Below, in pieces: positions 11,198 through 22,599 of a stretch of 64,000 nt of DNA; positions within the stretch are counted from its first letter, which is position 1; each line of letters starts with the position of its first letter. A model generated the notes under the pieces. The model did no database searches, was not told where the DNA came from, and worked only from the letters and a program-made list of their open reading frames with translations. Source of the stretch: Takifugu bimaculatus (taxonomy: Eukaryota; Chordata; Actinopteri; Tetraodontiformes; Tetraodontidae); contig CP034985.2 in the NCBI GenBank assembly GCA_004026145.2, positions 12,227,424 to 12,291,423 of the forward strand, written 5' to 3'. Both the position numbers and the translations under genes were made by a program.

Positions 11198-11240
<43 letters not shown>
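11198..11240. repeat. (TG)n microsatellite
   Basis: About 21 uninterrupted TG units. Confidence 0.97.
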
Positions 11241-11243
<3 letters not shown>

Positions 11244-11713
11244 CTTGATTTCTTGATATTTCAGTGTAATAACTGTCATGTAAAGACCAATAATTAAACA
11301 GGAAGGTTAGAATGCACATATTATACTAACTTTTGCATGAATAAAACAATTATTAAATGTAAAAACACTCCTGACTTGTCTGGATTTCCAATAACACAAC
11401 TTGTGTTCCCGGTGGTGTCATTTTGAACCCAAAGACAACAAAAATGGGCTGAGACTCATTTTGGCCACATGCCGCCAGCTTGCATCTATTCTCTTTATTG
11501 TTTTTGTTGTTGCTGGAAAACAATATGTATCGTTAATTGATGAATTTGTGCCAGATTTCCAGGCTGAGGGAATGGACTCATAGCATGGCCTAGTTAAAGG
11601 CTTTGTTTTTTTTTTTGTTTTTTTTGCTCGCATCCCAATCCGGTCAAAATTTCCCAAGATGTAGCTTGTAGGAGCGTGTACGTCGTTGCTTAGGAACAGT
11701 TTTTCCTGTGCCC

Positions 11714-11728
11714 CCAGTAGGTGGTCTC
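11714..11728 (+). promoter_or_regulatory. CTCF-like motif
   Basis: CCAGTAGGTGGTCTC departs from the preferred core CCAGTAGGTGGCGC mainly at a C-to-T change. It is the best of the three CTCF-like cores noticed near agbl5. Confidence 0.35.
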
Positions 11729-11999
11729 TTTATGAATATCATTACATATCCTGTTCAGAAGAGGCAAAACAACTTTATTTCTTGCAGACAATATTTATCG
11801 CTATTTTCACTCCTATATTTGGAAGGGATGTTTATGCTCACTGTGGTTTTGGACCCTGATACATTTACTGCTGGGGCAAAGATAAATGATATTTAATACA
11901 GCTGGGAGAGAGTATGTGGATCTTTTCTTCAAACTTTTCAATAGATGTTCACTGCAATCGCAGACCAGCCCGTTAGTCTAATTAATCACGGACAACATT

Positions 12000-12360
12000 A
12001 GGACTTCATCCAGAGGTGTACCTGTGGGGGTTCAGGCCAAGGCACAGGGCTCCCCTAGAGTTGTGGCCCCACTTTCTCCTGCCGGGTGCTCTCTGTGTGG
12101 GGCAGCAGCTCAGGGCACTGCCCCCTGTTTTCCTGCTGGGCCTCCATCTGCTGCGGAGGTGGTTAGGTCCCCAGATTGATGGCAAAACAATGAGTTTATG
12201 ACATGTGTCGGTGTGAGTGACAGAGGGTCTCATCCCAACTGGGCCTCCTGACTGCCATGGCTCTAACATTTGGAGTCGGCGCTTTGCCAAGGCTAATGGG
12301 AGAAGTGATCCTCCTGCTGTGGAGTGGGACTTGTAGTTTACAGCTGGCTGGTAATTCAGG
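12000..12360. promoter_or_regulatory. GC-rich block, candidate conserved non-coding element
   Basis: An abrupt GC-rich island in AT-rich surroundings, with open frames on both strands but no recognisable protein. The plus strand has a good Kozak start at 12257 (GCCATGG) opening an 89-codon frame with a hydrophobic stretch, interrupted by E and R. This is not convincing as a signal peptide. A regulatory element is the simpler reading. Confidence 0.3.
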
Positions 12361-14470
12361 ACAAGGAGCAAATCTCTGTGGTTTTGGTCTTAAGACTCTT
12401 CTACAGCTCCATTCTCCTAACTGTGCACCGCAGAATGGCCACCGTCATGTGAATCTGGTGAAAAAAATCCTGAGGTTCGAGCGAAAATACGATCAACAAA
12501 ATAACAAAGTTTGTTCTTTAATATAAGACACAGTTTAGGAAATTGTAACCAGTATTACAAAATCCCAGCTTGGTTTATTTACAAAAGAGTTTATGTAAAT
12601 TGGAAGTTGAATTACTAATTTGAATGTCGAGCTGCTGAGAACTTTTGATGGTGTTGCTATATTATTGCTCAAAAAATCCTTTGTTTTCATCCACGTGTCT
12701 TCGTGTTTGCGCTGCAGCCCATAAACCCTCCTCCTCCTCCTCCTCTGGTCTGTTCGCAGCAACACTTTTCCATTTCACTTTGGTGGGAGTAAGTTAAAAC
12801 AAATGCACGTTATTCCTCTCCCACTCTCCTCCACGTCGGCTCAAAACTGGGCGATCAATGCTGGAGTTTGACATCAAAGGGAGCAGCAGTGATTCTACAG
12901 CACCTTCAAAAGAGAAAACGCCACATGGTGAGATGGCGACAGGGTCTAGTTATTGAAAGTGTTAGATGAGATTGGAGAAGACTGGCTAAATGTGTGTTAC
13001 CACAGTGCTCGGAGGGATCTGGCCGACGTGGCTGAGGACGAGTGTCAGTGGAGACAAATCCTGAACTTTCAGCCCCATCCGACTTAATCTTTTCAGGCAT
13101 ATGAGTATAAAAATACCCAGTTATTATGCATATTTCATTAAAAACAAAACATTTAAATGAGAAATAAATGACACCTAGTGATAAATGAAAGCAGTGCATA
13201 CACTTATTGAAATATTTCTGTAAATTAAGACCTTCTCTGAACAATGTTGTGACAAAAAGGGAAGCAGTGGGAATGTTCTAGTGTTGGTGAAAGGTTTGAG
13301 CCGGGCTTGGATTGAAGGAGGAATGACGAGGGATGTCATCATCTCTGGTGGAAATCATTAAATAAAGCTTTCAAAATGTGATACCTCATCCCCCAGGCTT
13401 TCCAATCAGGGTTGCCAGATTTGCAGGATAACTAACGCTCAAAACCACAGCAGACTTTTTCTTCCTTTCAGCTTCTCTCTTTTACTGCCGCAAAAATATT
13501 TTTAATTTTGCTTATTTTAATAATCCTGGGACATTTTGTTTTGTTAGCAAAACAGCAACTCAAACAATAAAATGAAAAAAATATTAGAAAGTGACTAATA
13601 AGTGGTTTTTTATGTGCTCATCTGTCATAGGAGCTTGAATATTGTCTTTCCTGGGGTCTCTCTGGACCTTTGTGTGGGAAGAAAGTATTAGAGATAAAAA
13701 TGCAATACTTGAAAAATATAAAATGTTGCGGGACCTTTGGTGCTATCCTTTGTTTTCTATGTTCATTCTTAACAAAGCTCCATTCAGACTCATTTTAAAG
13801 ATCACTTATTTGATTCTATGATGAGCGTACGTCATGTTTGTCTTCTTCAAAAGTTAGAGCTGACAGTCGGATGGAGATGTTCCACTTTAAAATGGTCACG
13901 ATCAGACTAATTAGGTTTGACTGACAGCTGCAGAATAATGCCGCTTTCACTGTTACTGCAAACACTGAACCCAGCAGAATGGAGAAAAGGCCCTGGCAAA
14001 AAAAGAAGAAGCAACGCACACACAATTGTGTAAAGAGTGTGTGGCCACGATAATCTTCCCTATTCATAAACTTGTTTCAATAATCATCCAACGTGCAAAA
14101 GCACCAAATGCCTTTAAATCATCAAAGACACAATTTTAGATCAGACCAAAAAGAATGTTTCCATGATTCCATAATTAAAAAATTTAAGGTTTCTTTTGGC
14201 TAAAGAGCAAAAAAACACACCTCAATTTACACGACATTTTGGAAGAACCAAATATTGCTTCCACGTACTTTTCTTATCAGTAAAAAAACCCCAATAACAA
14301 CCTTTACAACAACAGCGGTCTTAAATCGCTGGCCAACGGGTTTAAGACTGCTTGGCTCCATATACATGTTGGGGTCCCAGTAACCTGATCGGATATTCAG
14401 ATCCTTGATCTTTTTTTCATTGGAGTTGTCTTTAGCTCTACTTTGTCTAACCCCCAACTAAACCCTGTTA
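12361..14470. other. intergenic, no gene seen
   Basis: AT-rich with scattered short frames. A CTC/CCT trinucleotide tract lies at 12727-12745. Nothing recognisable on either strand. Confidence 0.5.
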
Positions 14471-14480
14471 ACCTTAGCAG

Positions 14481-14641
14481 ACCCTTCAGTGGTCAGGGAG
14501 GTTATCCAGTAAAGTAGCCAGGATGAATTACAGACAGTACATCTCTTTTACTGCTGGAATGAGAGCGTCTGGGCTTCCCAGCTCCCTCTCTGACCCAGAG
14601 GAACATAAGAGGATAAAGAGGAGACCAGATGAGTTCAAGGT
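14481..14641 (+). CDS. unrecognised candidate coding exon (penultimate)
   Basis: A 161-base open segment between an acceptor-like TTAGCAG and a donor-like AAGGTAAAT. It contains ATG at 14523 and 14559. The frame reads MNYRQYISFTAGMRASGLP and then SSLSDPEEHKRIKRRPDEFK, a basic, protein-like composition with several dibasic pairs. I do not recognise the family. It could instead be a chance frame in a conserved element. It joins in phase 0 to the segment at 14809. No upstream coding exon was found, so a start at 14523 is possible. Confidence 0.28.
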
Positions 14642-14808
14642 AAATGCGCAGCTAGCATTTGCCATCAGGTTAAAATCAAAGGTATTGCCAATTCTGTAGC
14701 ATCCGCAGACGATTTATAATTCTGAGTGAAAGCCAAGCCCTGACACATTTTAAGTAGAAAATGTTATGCTTAGAGGAAAGCACTGAACCCACTGGAAGTC
14801 TCCCAATT

Positions 14809-14955
14809 CAGAAACTCATCCTGGAGGATCTAACTGAGGCCTACGGACAGCATAAGCGCGACATGGAAGAGCACCTGTTCCTGGATGGCACCCTGCCACT
14901 GCAGTCTGCCTGCACGCCTGCTGTGGAGGCCAGCTACCCACTGATGAGGAATTAG
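14809..14955 (+). CDS. unrecognised candidate terminal coding exon
   Basis: Follows the acceptor-like CTCCCAATTCAG after a putative 167-base intron. It reads KLILEDLTEAYGQHKRDMEE and HLFLDGTLPLQSACTPAVEA, then a stop at 14953-14955. An AATAAA sits only 10 bases after the stop. Composition is unlike the AT-rich flanks and is protein-like, but no known domain is seen. Joined to 14523 it would give a small protein of about 87 residues. Supporting signals are splice sites, frame and poly(A) hexamer; there is no homology evidence. Confidence 0.3.
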   Translation, partial: QKLILEDLTEAYGQHKRDMEEHLFLDGTLPLQSACTPAVEASYPLMRN

Positions 14956-14964
14956 AAAGTCATT

Positions 14965-14970
14965 AATAAA
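14965..14970 (+). terminator. AATAAA next to candidate terminal exon
   Basis: Canonical hexamer 10 bases after the stop of the 14809-14955 frame. The spacing is very short for a 3' UTR but allowed. Confidence 0.25.
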
Positions 14971-16019
14971 CACAACTAGCAGGATGGCACAGTCACAACC
15001 AACTACAGACTAAATATGGGGCTTCATTTTTAGGCTCAGAAGTCGAATCAATTTCTAATTCAATTACATGTTTAAAAAATCACTGCACAGAAGCAGGAGA
15101 GTGAACTAACAGCAAGATCAGAGCGAAACCATCTTCTGGAGATTAAGCATCAGACTCCTTTTGCAGTATTTTTTGTTCAAAAGCTGACAACTATGTATCT
15201 GATGCTACTAAGTAAACTTTTCCATTGGCAACAATAATAATAATAATAATGATAATAATAGTAACAATAATAAATCATATCTAAACCAGTGCATGTTGTT
15301 TAGTAGTTGATGAGAGTAAAAAAAGCTGAAGTAATTCCATGTCTGCTGATTCAAAAGATAAGACAATATAGATAACTCCTGGTTATCAGCTTAACGCACA
15401 CATCTGATGGCGACTGCACCAGATATCTGCATCATCTTGCATAAAAGGCACCCAGGGCCCGGGGACAAGGCAGAGAGGCAGTCCCGTTGCTACCAAAAGT
15501 GTTCTTAAAACTCCTGAGAATAAATCAGATGCACATTGAAGGATGATATTGGTAAATTGTGCAGAACCGCAGCCAAATAATGACCGTAATTCCTAGTGAA
15601 TAGTGTTTGATTAGCCCTTTGCCGCCCTGCTGGACTGTACTGACTTATTTTGTAGGCATTTATTATGAGGTGAGTTTTAGTAAGTCAACCTGAGTTCAAA
15701 ACAGGACAAAAGGCCAGTTTGAGATACAGCAAAATCTTCAATGAGACCACAAGTTATATTTTGTGGACTTGTCAAGAGAGCAGACTAATGTCACTGATGA
15801 TATTGGGACATTACATTTAGCTAAGATGTATCTCCAAGTATAATGGCGCTTCCTTAATATGAGCCATTTTCATCTGCATGTGACTTCTCACTGGGGTCAT
15901 GTGGAAAATGTGTTACTGTTTCCCCGCTGCCATCTGCCTGCTGCTCGCCGGCCACATTATACGTGTACAAGTGCTTGTGGTACCTAATTAAAGGCTTCAA
16001 ATGAAGTTGCAAATTTTTC
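14971..16019. other. intergenic, no gene seen
   Basis: AT-rich with an imperfect (AAT)n tract at 15232-15273. No protein-like frame. Confidence 0.5.
15232..15273. repeat. imperfect (AAT)n microsatellite
   Basis: AATAAT units interrupted by GAT and GTA. Confidence 0.9.
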
Positions 16020-16320
16020 CGGTTGTCTCAACAGCTGGCAAGGCTGGCAGCACCGACTCCAGAGGTTCAACTGAAGGGCAGCGAGGCTCCACCTTCCTGG
16101 CGACAGGTTAGGAGTTTCTGGAAGTTTTGGGGGGTGGGTGGGGGGGTCCCGTCTACGCTGAAGTGGACTGGACGAATGGTTGCATTTGTTTCTAGCAGAG
16201 AGTGTTGGGAGAAGAGGGCCAAACAGGAGGAACCTGGGGACGTCCTGTCACGTTTGTGCACCGTTACAGGGACGGGAACTCTCCGTCGAGCGTCCCGGAG
16301 GGTCCTGCACTTTCAACAGT
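16020..16320. promoter_or_regulatory. GC-rich block with G-run cluster
   Basis: GC-rich island with a plus-strand frame of about 104 codons that opens at TTG and has no recognisable domain. A sub-segment, 16035-16108, is bounded by CAACAG and CAGGTTAGG and could mimic an exon. G-runs at 16129-16147 could form a quadruplex. Function unknown. Confidence 0.25.
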
Positions 16321-18050
16321 ATTATCAATATTTTTGAGGACAGTAAACACAGACGACTGCCAGGCTAGAACGGAAAAAAGAGAGCATGATGTCTTTTTTA
16401 ATACCGTGACACAGAAGAGGTAATCCAGTGACACTGAAATATTGACTGACATCCAAATGAGTTTTATTTGACTTTAGGCATTATATTGTGAATCACAAAA
16501 TGCCCACAAATCCCAGTTAAATCACCACAGGGACTGTGACAATGGCCCTGCAGTTCTTTAATTATTCATATCCCATGGAGCAGTTTGACATTTTGTCTCT
16601 CTGCTGTTCATCTACAGGGGAGACTTGTTTATATTTACAATAAAGCCTTATACTAGAAGCTATTTTGTACTCTTTCAAGCTTACTGTTTTGTTATTTCTT
16701 CATTTTCTTTATTTTTTTTAAATTGTGGATCACCGCTTTAATGCTTTAGCTCAGTCTTACATTAACCTTGTTTACAGACACAGCAGGGAACTATATCAGA
16801 GGACAAAGTCTTCATAACTTGACAAGTTGAGAGTGAGGATGGACCTCAAATATCACATAAGATTGATCTATTACTGGGCTAAAGGGGCCATAATGTTCTA
16901 AAATCAAGGATGATGTCATTATACAGCAGATTAAAGGCATAGTTATGGAGTAAGTAGCACAGCTATCAATCACTAGACCTGTACATAGAAGCAACTGGCC
17001 AGGTTTAGTCCTGACCTCTGCACCCATTTGACTTCTGAAAAGTCCAAAACGATCCATCTTTTGGAAGGAAATCCAGCATTTTGGAATGACGGGAGTGATT
17101 TTTGTTATTGCTGATTTAAGTTCTAGCAGCATTTTTCAGCAAACGAGTAACTAAAACTTGAAACGTTCACATTCTTTGGGACAGAGATGTGATATTTGGG
17201 TTTCACTGGCCATACAGCTGCAAAAAAATGGCAATATACCTTTTAAATGCCCAACCCTTGGGTGACATGGTGTTTCCAACATCCCCTTCTAAGATGTGGG
17301 TCGTGGTGTTTATAGCTGTCTTTGATGCGCGGGTAATTGCGGATCGTTTGCTCACTATTTAATTGCACAGAGGACACACACGGTGACGATCCTTGAAGCT
17401 GTGAGTGGCTTCCTGTGCAGATGTACGTCTGGGGCTTCAGTCTTGGCTCTTTTGACCGAGACAGGTCTCTGTAGATCAGTGACGGCGTGCGTGATTCATA
17501 TGGAGCCCATGTCCAGCGACTTCAACAGCCTGTGTCTGATCACTACATGATGAATGTCTGTTTCACTCAAGCCCTCAAATGCATCAAGTGCATTACAGCC
17601 CAATTCGGGCTGCGCTGCATGAGAGGTCAAGGCATATGGGAATCTGACAGATATCATGAATGTGGCTATAACTCCCATCTTTTACACTTGAGTTCGGAGC
17701 TATAAAGCATTGTACTTTGTAAGTTACCCCAAGGCTCACTAGCCATCTGAGTCATTGACACACCAGTGACTCCGACTGCACACTCAATTACCCATCTACC
17801 TTCCATGGGCCAGAACTAGGAGACAGGGAATGAGTTCATCCATGCATTCAACCTACGCCGACCATGCCTCCACCAGAGGTGAAACTCCATATGCAGATGG
17901 GAAAGATGAGGGGATATTGGGTTATTTTTTTATGTGTTGAATAAAGGTTAATAACAGTCCTTTCCTGTTTCATATTTGACATGACCAGTCATCGCAGTAA
18001 TTACAATCATTACACACCAAAGGATGTCTAGTTATCCCTCTTAAATACAG
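16321..18050. other. intergenic, candidate non-coding elements, no gene
   Basis: Mostly AT-rich. The part at about 17260-17800 is more complex, with overlapping short frames on both strands, as conserved non-coding elements often show. No coding family recognised. Confidence 0.4.
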
Positions 18051-18560
18051 GCCACACAAAGGAAATCAATTATTCAATCAGAGCTCTCCCATTCATCCCT
18101 GCCTGAGTTCACTTAATTTTGGGCCTGGGTGAATCTGCCGCAAATAAACCCCATGACCGGAGAAGAAAAGACGAACAGGCCCCTAATTTGTACCCTTTCA
18201 GACGGTCAATCACTTTTCAAAAGAATGCAAGCTTATTCTGACAATCAGGCCGATGATGTGAAAGGGAATGGGTTTCATCTGCTACTTTACATAAGTTATC
18301 AAGCGATAAAGAGGGCAGAAGAAGAGAGGAAAAGAAGGGGGGGGCTTTCGACAAGTGCAGCCTGTGCCCCCCTTCTTTCACTCCCCTCTTCACCTCATCT
18401 CTCACCCATCCTCCGCTCCTCATCTTGCCCGTGCCCACTAGGATTGGCAGCATGTAATTTAAGAGCATGGGCACAAAGACCAAATGCCAAGCCCATAATG
18501 GAAGCTGGATGTGTTCTGATTTAAATGGGCTTCTGTGCACAAGGCCCAGGGCCTGCAATT
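18050..18560. promoter_or_regulatory. candidate conserved non-coding element
   Basis: Complex sequence open in several frames on both strands (131 codons plus from a GTG, 113 codons minus) without a domain. The simultaneous openness of overlapping frames argues against either being the reason for conservation. A purine/pyrimidine-biased stretch at 18310-18440 adds to the spurious openness. Confidence 0.3.
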
Positions 18561-18683
18561 AAGATCACTGGGACAAAGGAGAGGAGACAGTTTTCACAAT
18601 GCAGTTGGGACCTGGTTGAAGAAGAGGGAGAATAAATATCAGGTCCCTCCACCAAAAAATGAAATGGATTTCCTGTTTTTTAA

Positions 18684-18890
18684 ATGGACACTTTAGCGTT
18701 TAAAAGAGGAGACCGAAGCGACGGACACGCGGCTGCAAACGCGGACCGCTCGTTGCCACTTCTTTGCAATGATTTGATGAATTTACCCGCACTCGTGGTA
18801 TCATTTCTTGAAAATGACAACATGGATGGGCAGTTAAAATTAGTCTCGGCTAACTTTCAAGGATCCACTGTGGTGCATGCATCTCTTTGA
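18684..18890 (+). CDS. CpG-dense small ORF, function unknown
   Basis: 68 codons from ATG to stop, beginning MDTLAFKRGDRSDGHAAANA. Nine CpG dinucleotides lie within about 50 bases at 18708-18760, rare in this AT-rich desert. There is no Kozak match (TTTAAATGG) and no domain. It may be a CpG-rich regulatory core that is open by chance. Confidence 0.15.
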   Translation: MDTLAFKRGDRSDGHAAANADRSLPLLCNDLMNLPALVVSFLENDNMDGQLKLVSANFQGSTVVHASL

Positions 18891-19259
18891 TTGCTTATGA
18901 AGTCTGACACATTACTAAGAGCAGCTTAACTTCAGAGAGAATTACTATTACGGTACTGAGCATCAGCATTCCTGCAGGGGTATTTGATCAATCTGACTGA
19001 TGAAAAGACTACAAGAGGCCTTCATATCTGGATGGAAGGCTGGAAGTCTCGTCCTCCACATCCACACGTCCTCCATCACTCTCTCCTGAGCGTTTTGTGT
19101 TCCAGAGGACACTCTCTAGCTCCTAGTGCTCTGGGTGGTTGTGTGTTCAGACCTTTTTCCGTTTAATTAGATTTGTTAAAACAATTTTTGGAGTGCTTTA
19201 TTCGGTAAAAGCTCTCAGGGGTTAATATCCGCAGAACACTTCTGTTCAGCTTCTTTTCA

Positions 19260-19450
19260 CCAATGGAGCATAAATTATTTAAATTATTCAGAATTGTGCG
19301 ACCTTTTATCTCACCCCCTTTGAAGGCAGCAAATTAAAAATGCAAATGGGCTAACTAATTAATATGCAAATGCATTCATTCCCAGTTAACAATTAGCAAT
19401 TAAACCTGCAGTGTCTAGAAAGAGCACTGACAAAATTAGCAACTTATTTT
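19260..19450. promoter_or_regulatory. homeodomain/POU motif cluster, candidate enhancer
   Basis: Contains ATGCAAAT octamers at 19340-19347 and 19364-19371, TAATTA at 19356-19361 fused to the second octamer, and CAATTAG and CAATTAA at 19390-19404. Very AT-rich but not simple repeat. Typical of developmental enhancers conserved among vertebrates. No conservation data available here. Confidence 0.4.
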
Positions 19451-19887
19451 TTCATTTGAAAAATAGTCAGTCCGAGAAAAAAAAACAAAAACCCTGATTG
19501 ACAAAATGACTTTTACTGACAACCACCTGCCTTGATATAAACAGAATTAATAGGATGTCATGTGCGAGACCCAGAAATCTGAGGCGGCTCATGTCGCAAA
19601 CAACAGAGATGCATGACATTTCGTCAGGGTTTGGTTTATAGATTTGTACGTTTCATAACTCAATCAAGCCATAATTAAAACCTAAAAAGTCTGCGAGGGG
19701 TTCTCGATGTGAGAGGGGATTCTTTTTTTCCGGTGGCGCAAAGGAAAGCTCCGAAAATGGAACTTTGCCACCAACTTACTGAAACAATTCAGAGGAGGCC
19801 TTTGCTTTTCGAGCTATGGTCAGATATCCAGAATGGGAAAAAGGGCAGGAGGAAAACATAAAACACCCAGAGCTGTCGCACATTTCC

Positions 19888-20157
19888 CTATTTCCAAATG
19901 CAATCTTTGCACTTAACGCTATCTCCTATATTACACTTTATGATACCTAATGTTGCAGCCTCGACATCAATCATGCATGCCGAGCCGTGACTGTCTCCAG
20001 CGACTGGATTTAACCGCATCCAGATCCTTTGAAGTGATAGCGCGAAGGTTCGGAGGCCGGGAGGCGTGAACTGCACCTCCTTGTAAAGGTTATCAGCGAT
20101 ACACAGACCCAGGGGCACCCACCTCATGCAGAGCTCATGCACGTCGACGCCATTCAG
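19888..20157 (-). CDS. acceptor-flanked minus-strand open frame, unrecognised
   Basis: 90 codons open from an acceptor-like GTATGTTCTCAG (ending at 20158) to a stop at 19888-19890. It reads ELCMRWVPLGLCIADNLYKE and VQFTPPGLRTFALSLQRIWM in part. Composition is protein-like and CpG content is raised (20030-20150), but no known family is recalled and no convincing donor or partner exon was found. Equally likely a conserved non-coding element. Confidence 0.2.
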   Translation of the reverse strand: MNGVDVHELCMRWVPLGLCIADNLYKEVQFTPPGLRTFALSLQRIWMRLNPVAGDSHGSACMIDVEAATLGIIKCNIGDSVKCKDCIWK

Positions 20158-20199
20158 CTGAGAACATACAAAGTGATGTATGTGTGGAGATTACTGTCA

Positions 20200-22560
20200 G
20201 CTGTGGAGCTATGACAATAGAGGTCAGTCACTCAGTCAATCACAGAATCAAGAAGAAAGGAGGGAGAGGAGGTGAAGAATTTGTCTTTTTTACCTTCATT
20301 TTTATGGACATCCGCAGCCCATATACTGATAATCGCAGTCAGTGTTCAACTTGATCTCGTGTCAGACTGAAACTTCCGCCACGGGGCTCAGCAACACGTT
20401 CATCACCTTCCGACAAAGACTCAGCAGTTGCCGTGCTTTTAAACATGATTCCGTGTTTCATTAACTTGCATTAAGTGCCCACGTCCCCTGACGTTTGAAT
20501 GCTATATTGCCAAAGAAGCTTCATATTTTATTTATCGCAGTTTAATATTGTTTTTGAATATTTGTGATGCCTTAAGGCCTGGCTTGCAGTCACATTATGC
20601 TCTTTAATTTCTCATCGGAATTGATTTGCTATTGCTCGGAGTGACATTTGATTAAAAACACTTTCTTGCATAAAAATGTAAACGAACGCGGTTATTTAGC
20701 GCGCTGCAGCTGTTTGCTGCAATATCTTTGGATTATGCGCACGTTCTCATTTAGTGCACAGCCTAATTGAATTGTTTCTTGTTTACGTTGCACGGTCCGA
20801 AATAGATTGCGCTGCGTTCAAGAAGGTCTCACCCTGCTGACCTTTTAGACCTTTTAGGGCACCCTGCAGCTCCAGTTTATTTACTGGTTTTCATATTCAT
20901 CCTGGTAATATACTAGCAACTCATAATTACTGCACTCCACACAAGACACTCCACATGTATCTCTTTATCCGCTCACTCATGGAATAAATAGAACTAAAAC
21001 ACAAGAAATGCAGCAAAGAGCCTCTTTCAAGTAAATAGGCTGGGGGTGGGGTAGATAATTAATTCTGAGATTAATGTACTGTAGCAGTGGTGTGTTATTA
21101 AAACGCTATTTTTAAATTACAGCTCAGAAAGCACCCCCTTGGGATTAAGAGTGTTAGCCACTGATCTCTGCTTAAGTTATGGATGGGAAGGAAGGGGTAG
21201 GTTGGGGGGGGTCTGTTTTACATGCCGAGGTCCTCTCTTAATGCTCATGCTGTGGGCTGACACCGAGAATCTTTTTGGTGTTTGCTCGCCTCAGTAACTC
21301 AATGAAAAGCCTTTAGTGCCTTAATCAATGTAGTTTAAAACTTGTGCTTTTCAATAAGTGTTTATTGTTGGAGTGGCGAGGGCCACTGCTGCTCACAAGT
21401 GGTGTTTGATTAATGGAGCTTGCTGTGCCTGTTGTGAAACACTTGTTTGCGGACCAAGAGGATGTTGGAAGGCTGAAGGAATTTGAAAGAAATACCAGGA
21501 AAGGGGGGGACAGACACAGCATAAAAGAGGATAACTTAACATCCTTTGTGTGCAGCTTGAGCGATGCAAAAAATGTTATAATACAAATCCAGACTTTGTT
21601 TGAAGCTTATGGAAAATGTTTTGGTCACCTGTCTTTGGATGCACAGACACATAAAATCACAACAAATACAGAGAGACATTGAATTGAAATAAAGGGATAT
21701 TAGCATTTATTTATATAAGACATATTTGACTGACAGACTAGACATGTACAGATGTACCTTAGCCATATTAATGAAGGAAATTACAACCAATCTCTTTATT
21801 GTCATGTCCATCAACTTATTCTGGTCAGACTCTAGGCAGCGGCAGTAGCTTATTGGCCCTAAAAGAACCAAAATCTCTGTCTTTCATAAATAGAGATTGT
21901 GGGATTTTGCGGTAAATAAAGATATTTTTATCCACACAGATACACCTAAGTAGCTTGTGTCAAAAGTGAAAGTTTGCGGTGATGCTTCTGCAACTTTGGG
22001 TTAACTAATTGCTGCTCCCTGTTTTAAATCTCACTGTTGTTGCTCGCAGTCGGGAAAACATGACAGCTTTGTCACATCATTCAACAACCTGGAATTGCCC
22101 TGGCAGATGGGTGAGTGAGCGCTGTGACTAACTTTGATTGTGCTGCCGAGGTGGAAGAACTTAGAGCCCCCACGATGCGTTTGTGCAAGAAAACTGAAGA
22201 ATTAAAGAGCAAAAAATACCTTCAAGCTCCCTTGTGTAATGGGTTTATGACTCCTTATGTGAGTGACGGGCTTGAGTAAGGGCCCACCCACTGAAACCTT
22301 CTGATGCAGGGCCCCGTGCAGGGTTTGTTGCGTCTCTCACCTCAGCCCTGGCCCATGATCACAGAGCTGGTGGGGTCATTAGGAAATTCAGGCCACACAG
22401 AGAATGGTTCAAATGCCTGGGTAGCTTGCTAATAATGGCCATTAATTTCTAGGGACAAAAATACTCATCTCCTGGCATCTATTTCCATTTGTCACACTAC
22501 ATATGTGTGTGTGCGTGTGTTTAAATCTTTTTCCTTTTTTCCCATTTTTGCTGTGAGAGC
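20200..22560. other. intergenic, no gene seen
   Basis: Mixed AT-rich sequence with blocks that may be non-coding elements (20540-20900, 22280-22480). A G-rich run at 21183-21209 could form a quadruplex. The 89-codon plus-strand frame at 21413 has no domain. Confidence 0.45.
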
Positions 22561-22599
22561 TTTGCACCTGTGGCTGCTGGCAGACCATCCGGTGAGTTT

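Larger units (their letters stand above)
9871..11997. other. intergenic with GT microsatellite, no gene seen
   Basis: AT-rich, with a somewhat GC-richer piece at 10240-10630 that may be a non-coding element. Two plus-strand CTCF-like cores occur at 10471-10484 and 11714-11728. T-rich tracts near 11609-11633 are simple sequence. Confidence 0.5.

Noticed and set aside
12473..12482. GAGGTTCGAGC resembling a tRNA B box
   Set aside because: No A box or cloverleaf could be fitted around it.
12257..12526. 89-codon frame with Kozak ATG and hydrophobic stretch
   Set aside because: The hydrophobic part contains internal charged residues and the rest looks random; likely a GC-rich non-coding element.
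18129..18524. 131-codon plus-strand frame
   Set aside because: Starts at GTG, the second half is purine/pyrimidine-biased, and the opposite strand is also open. No protein family.
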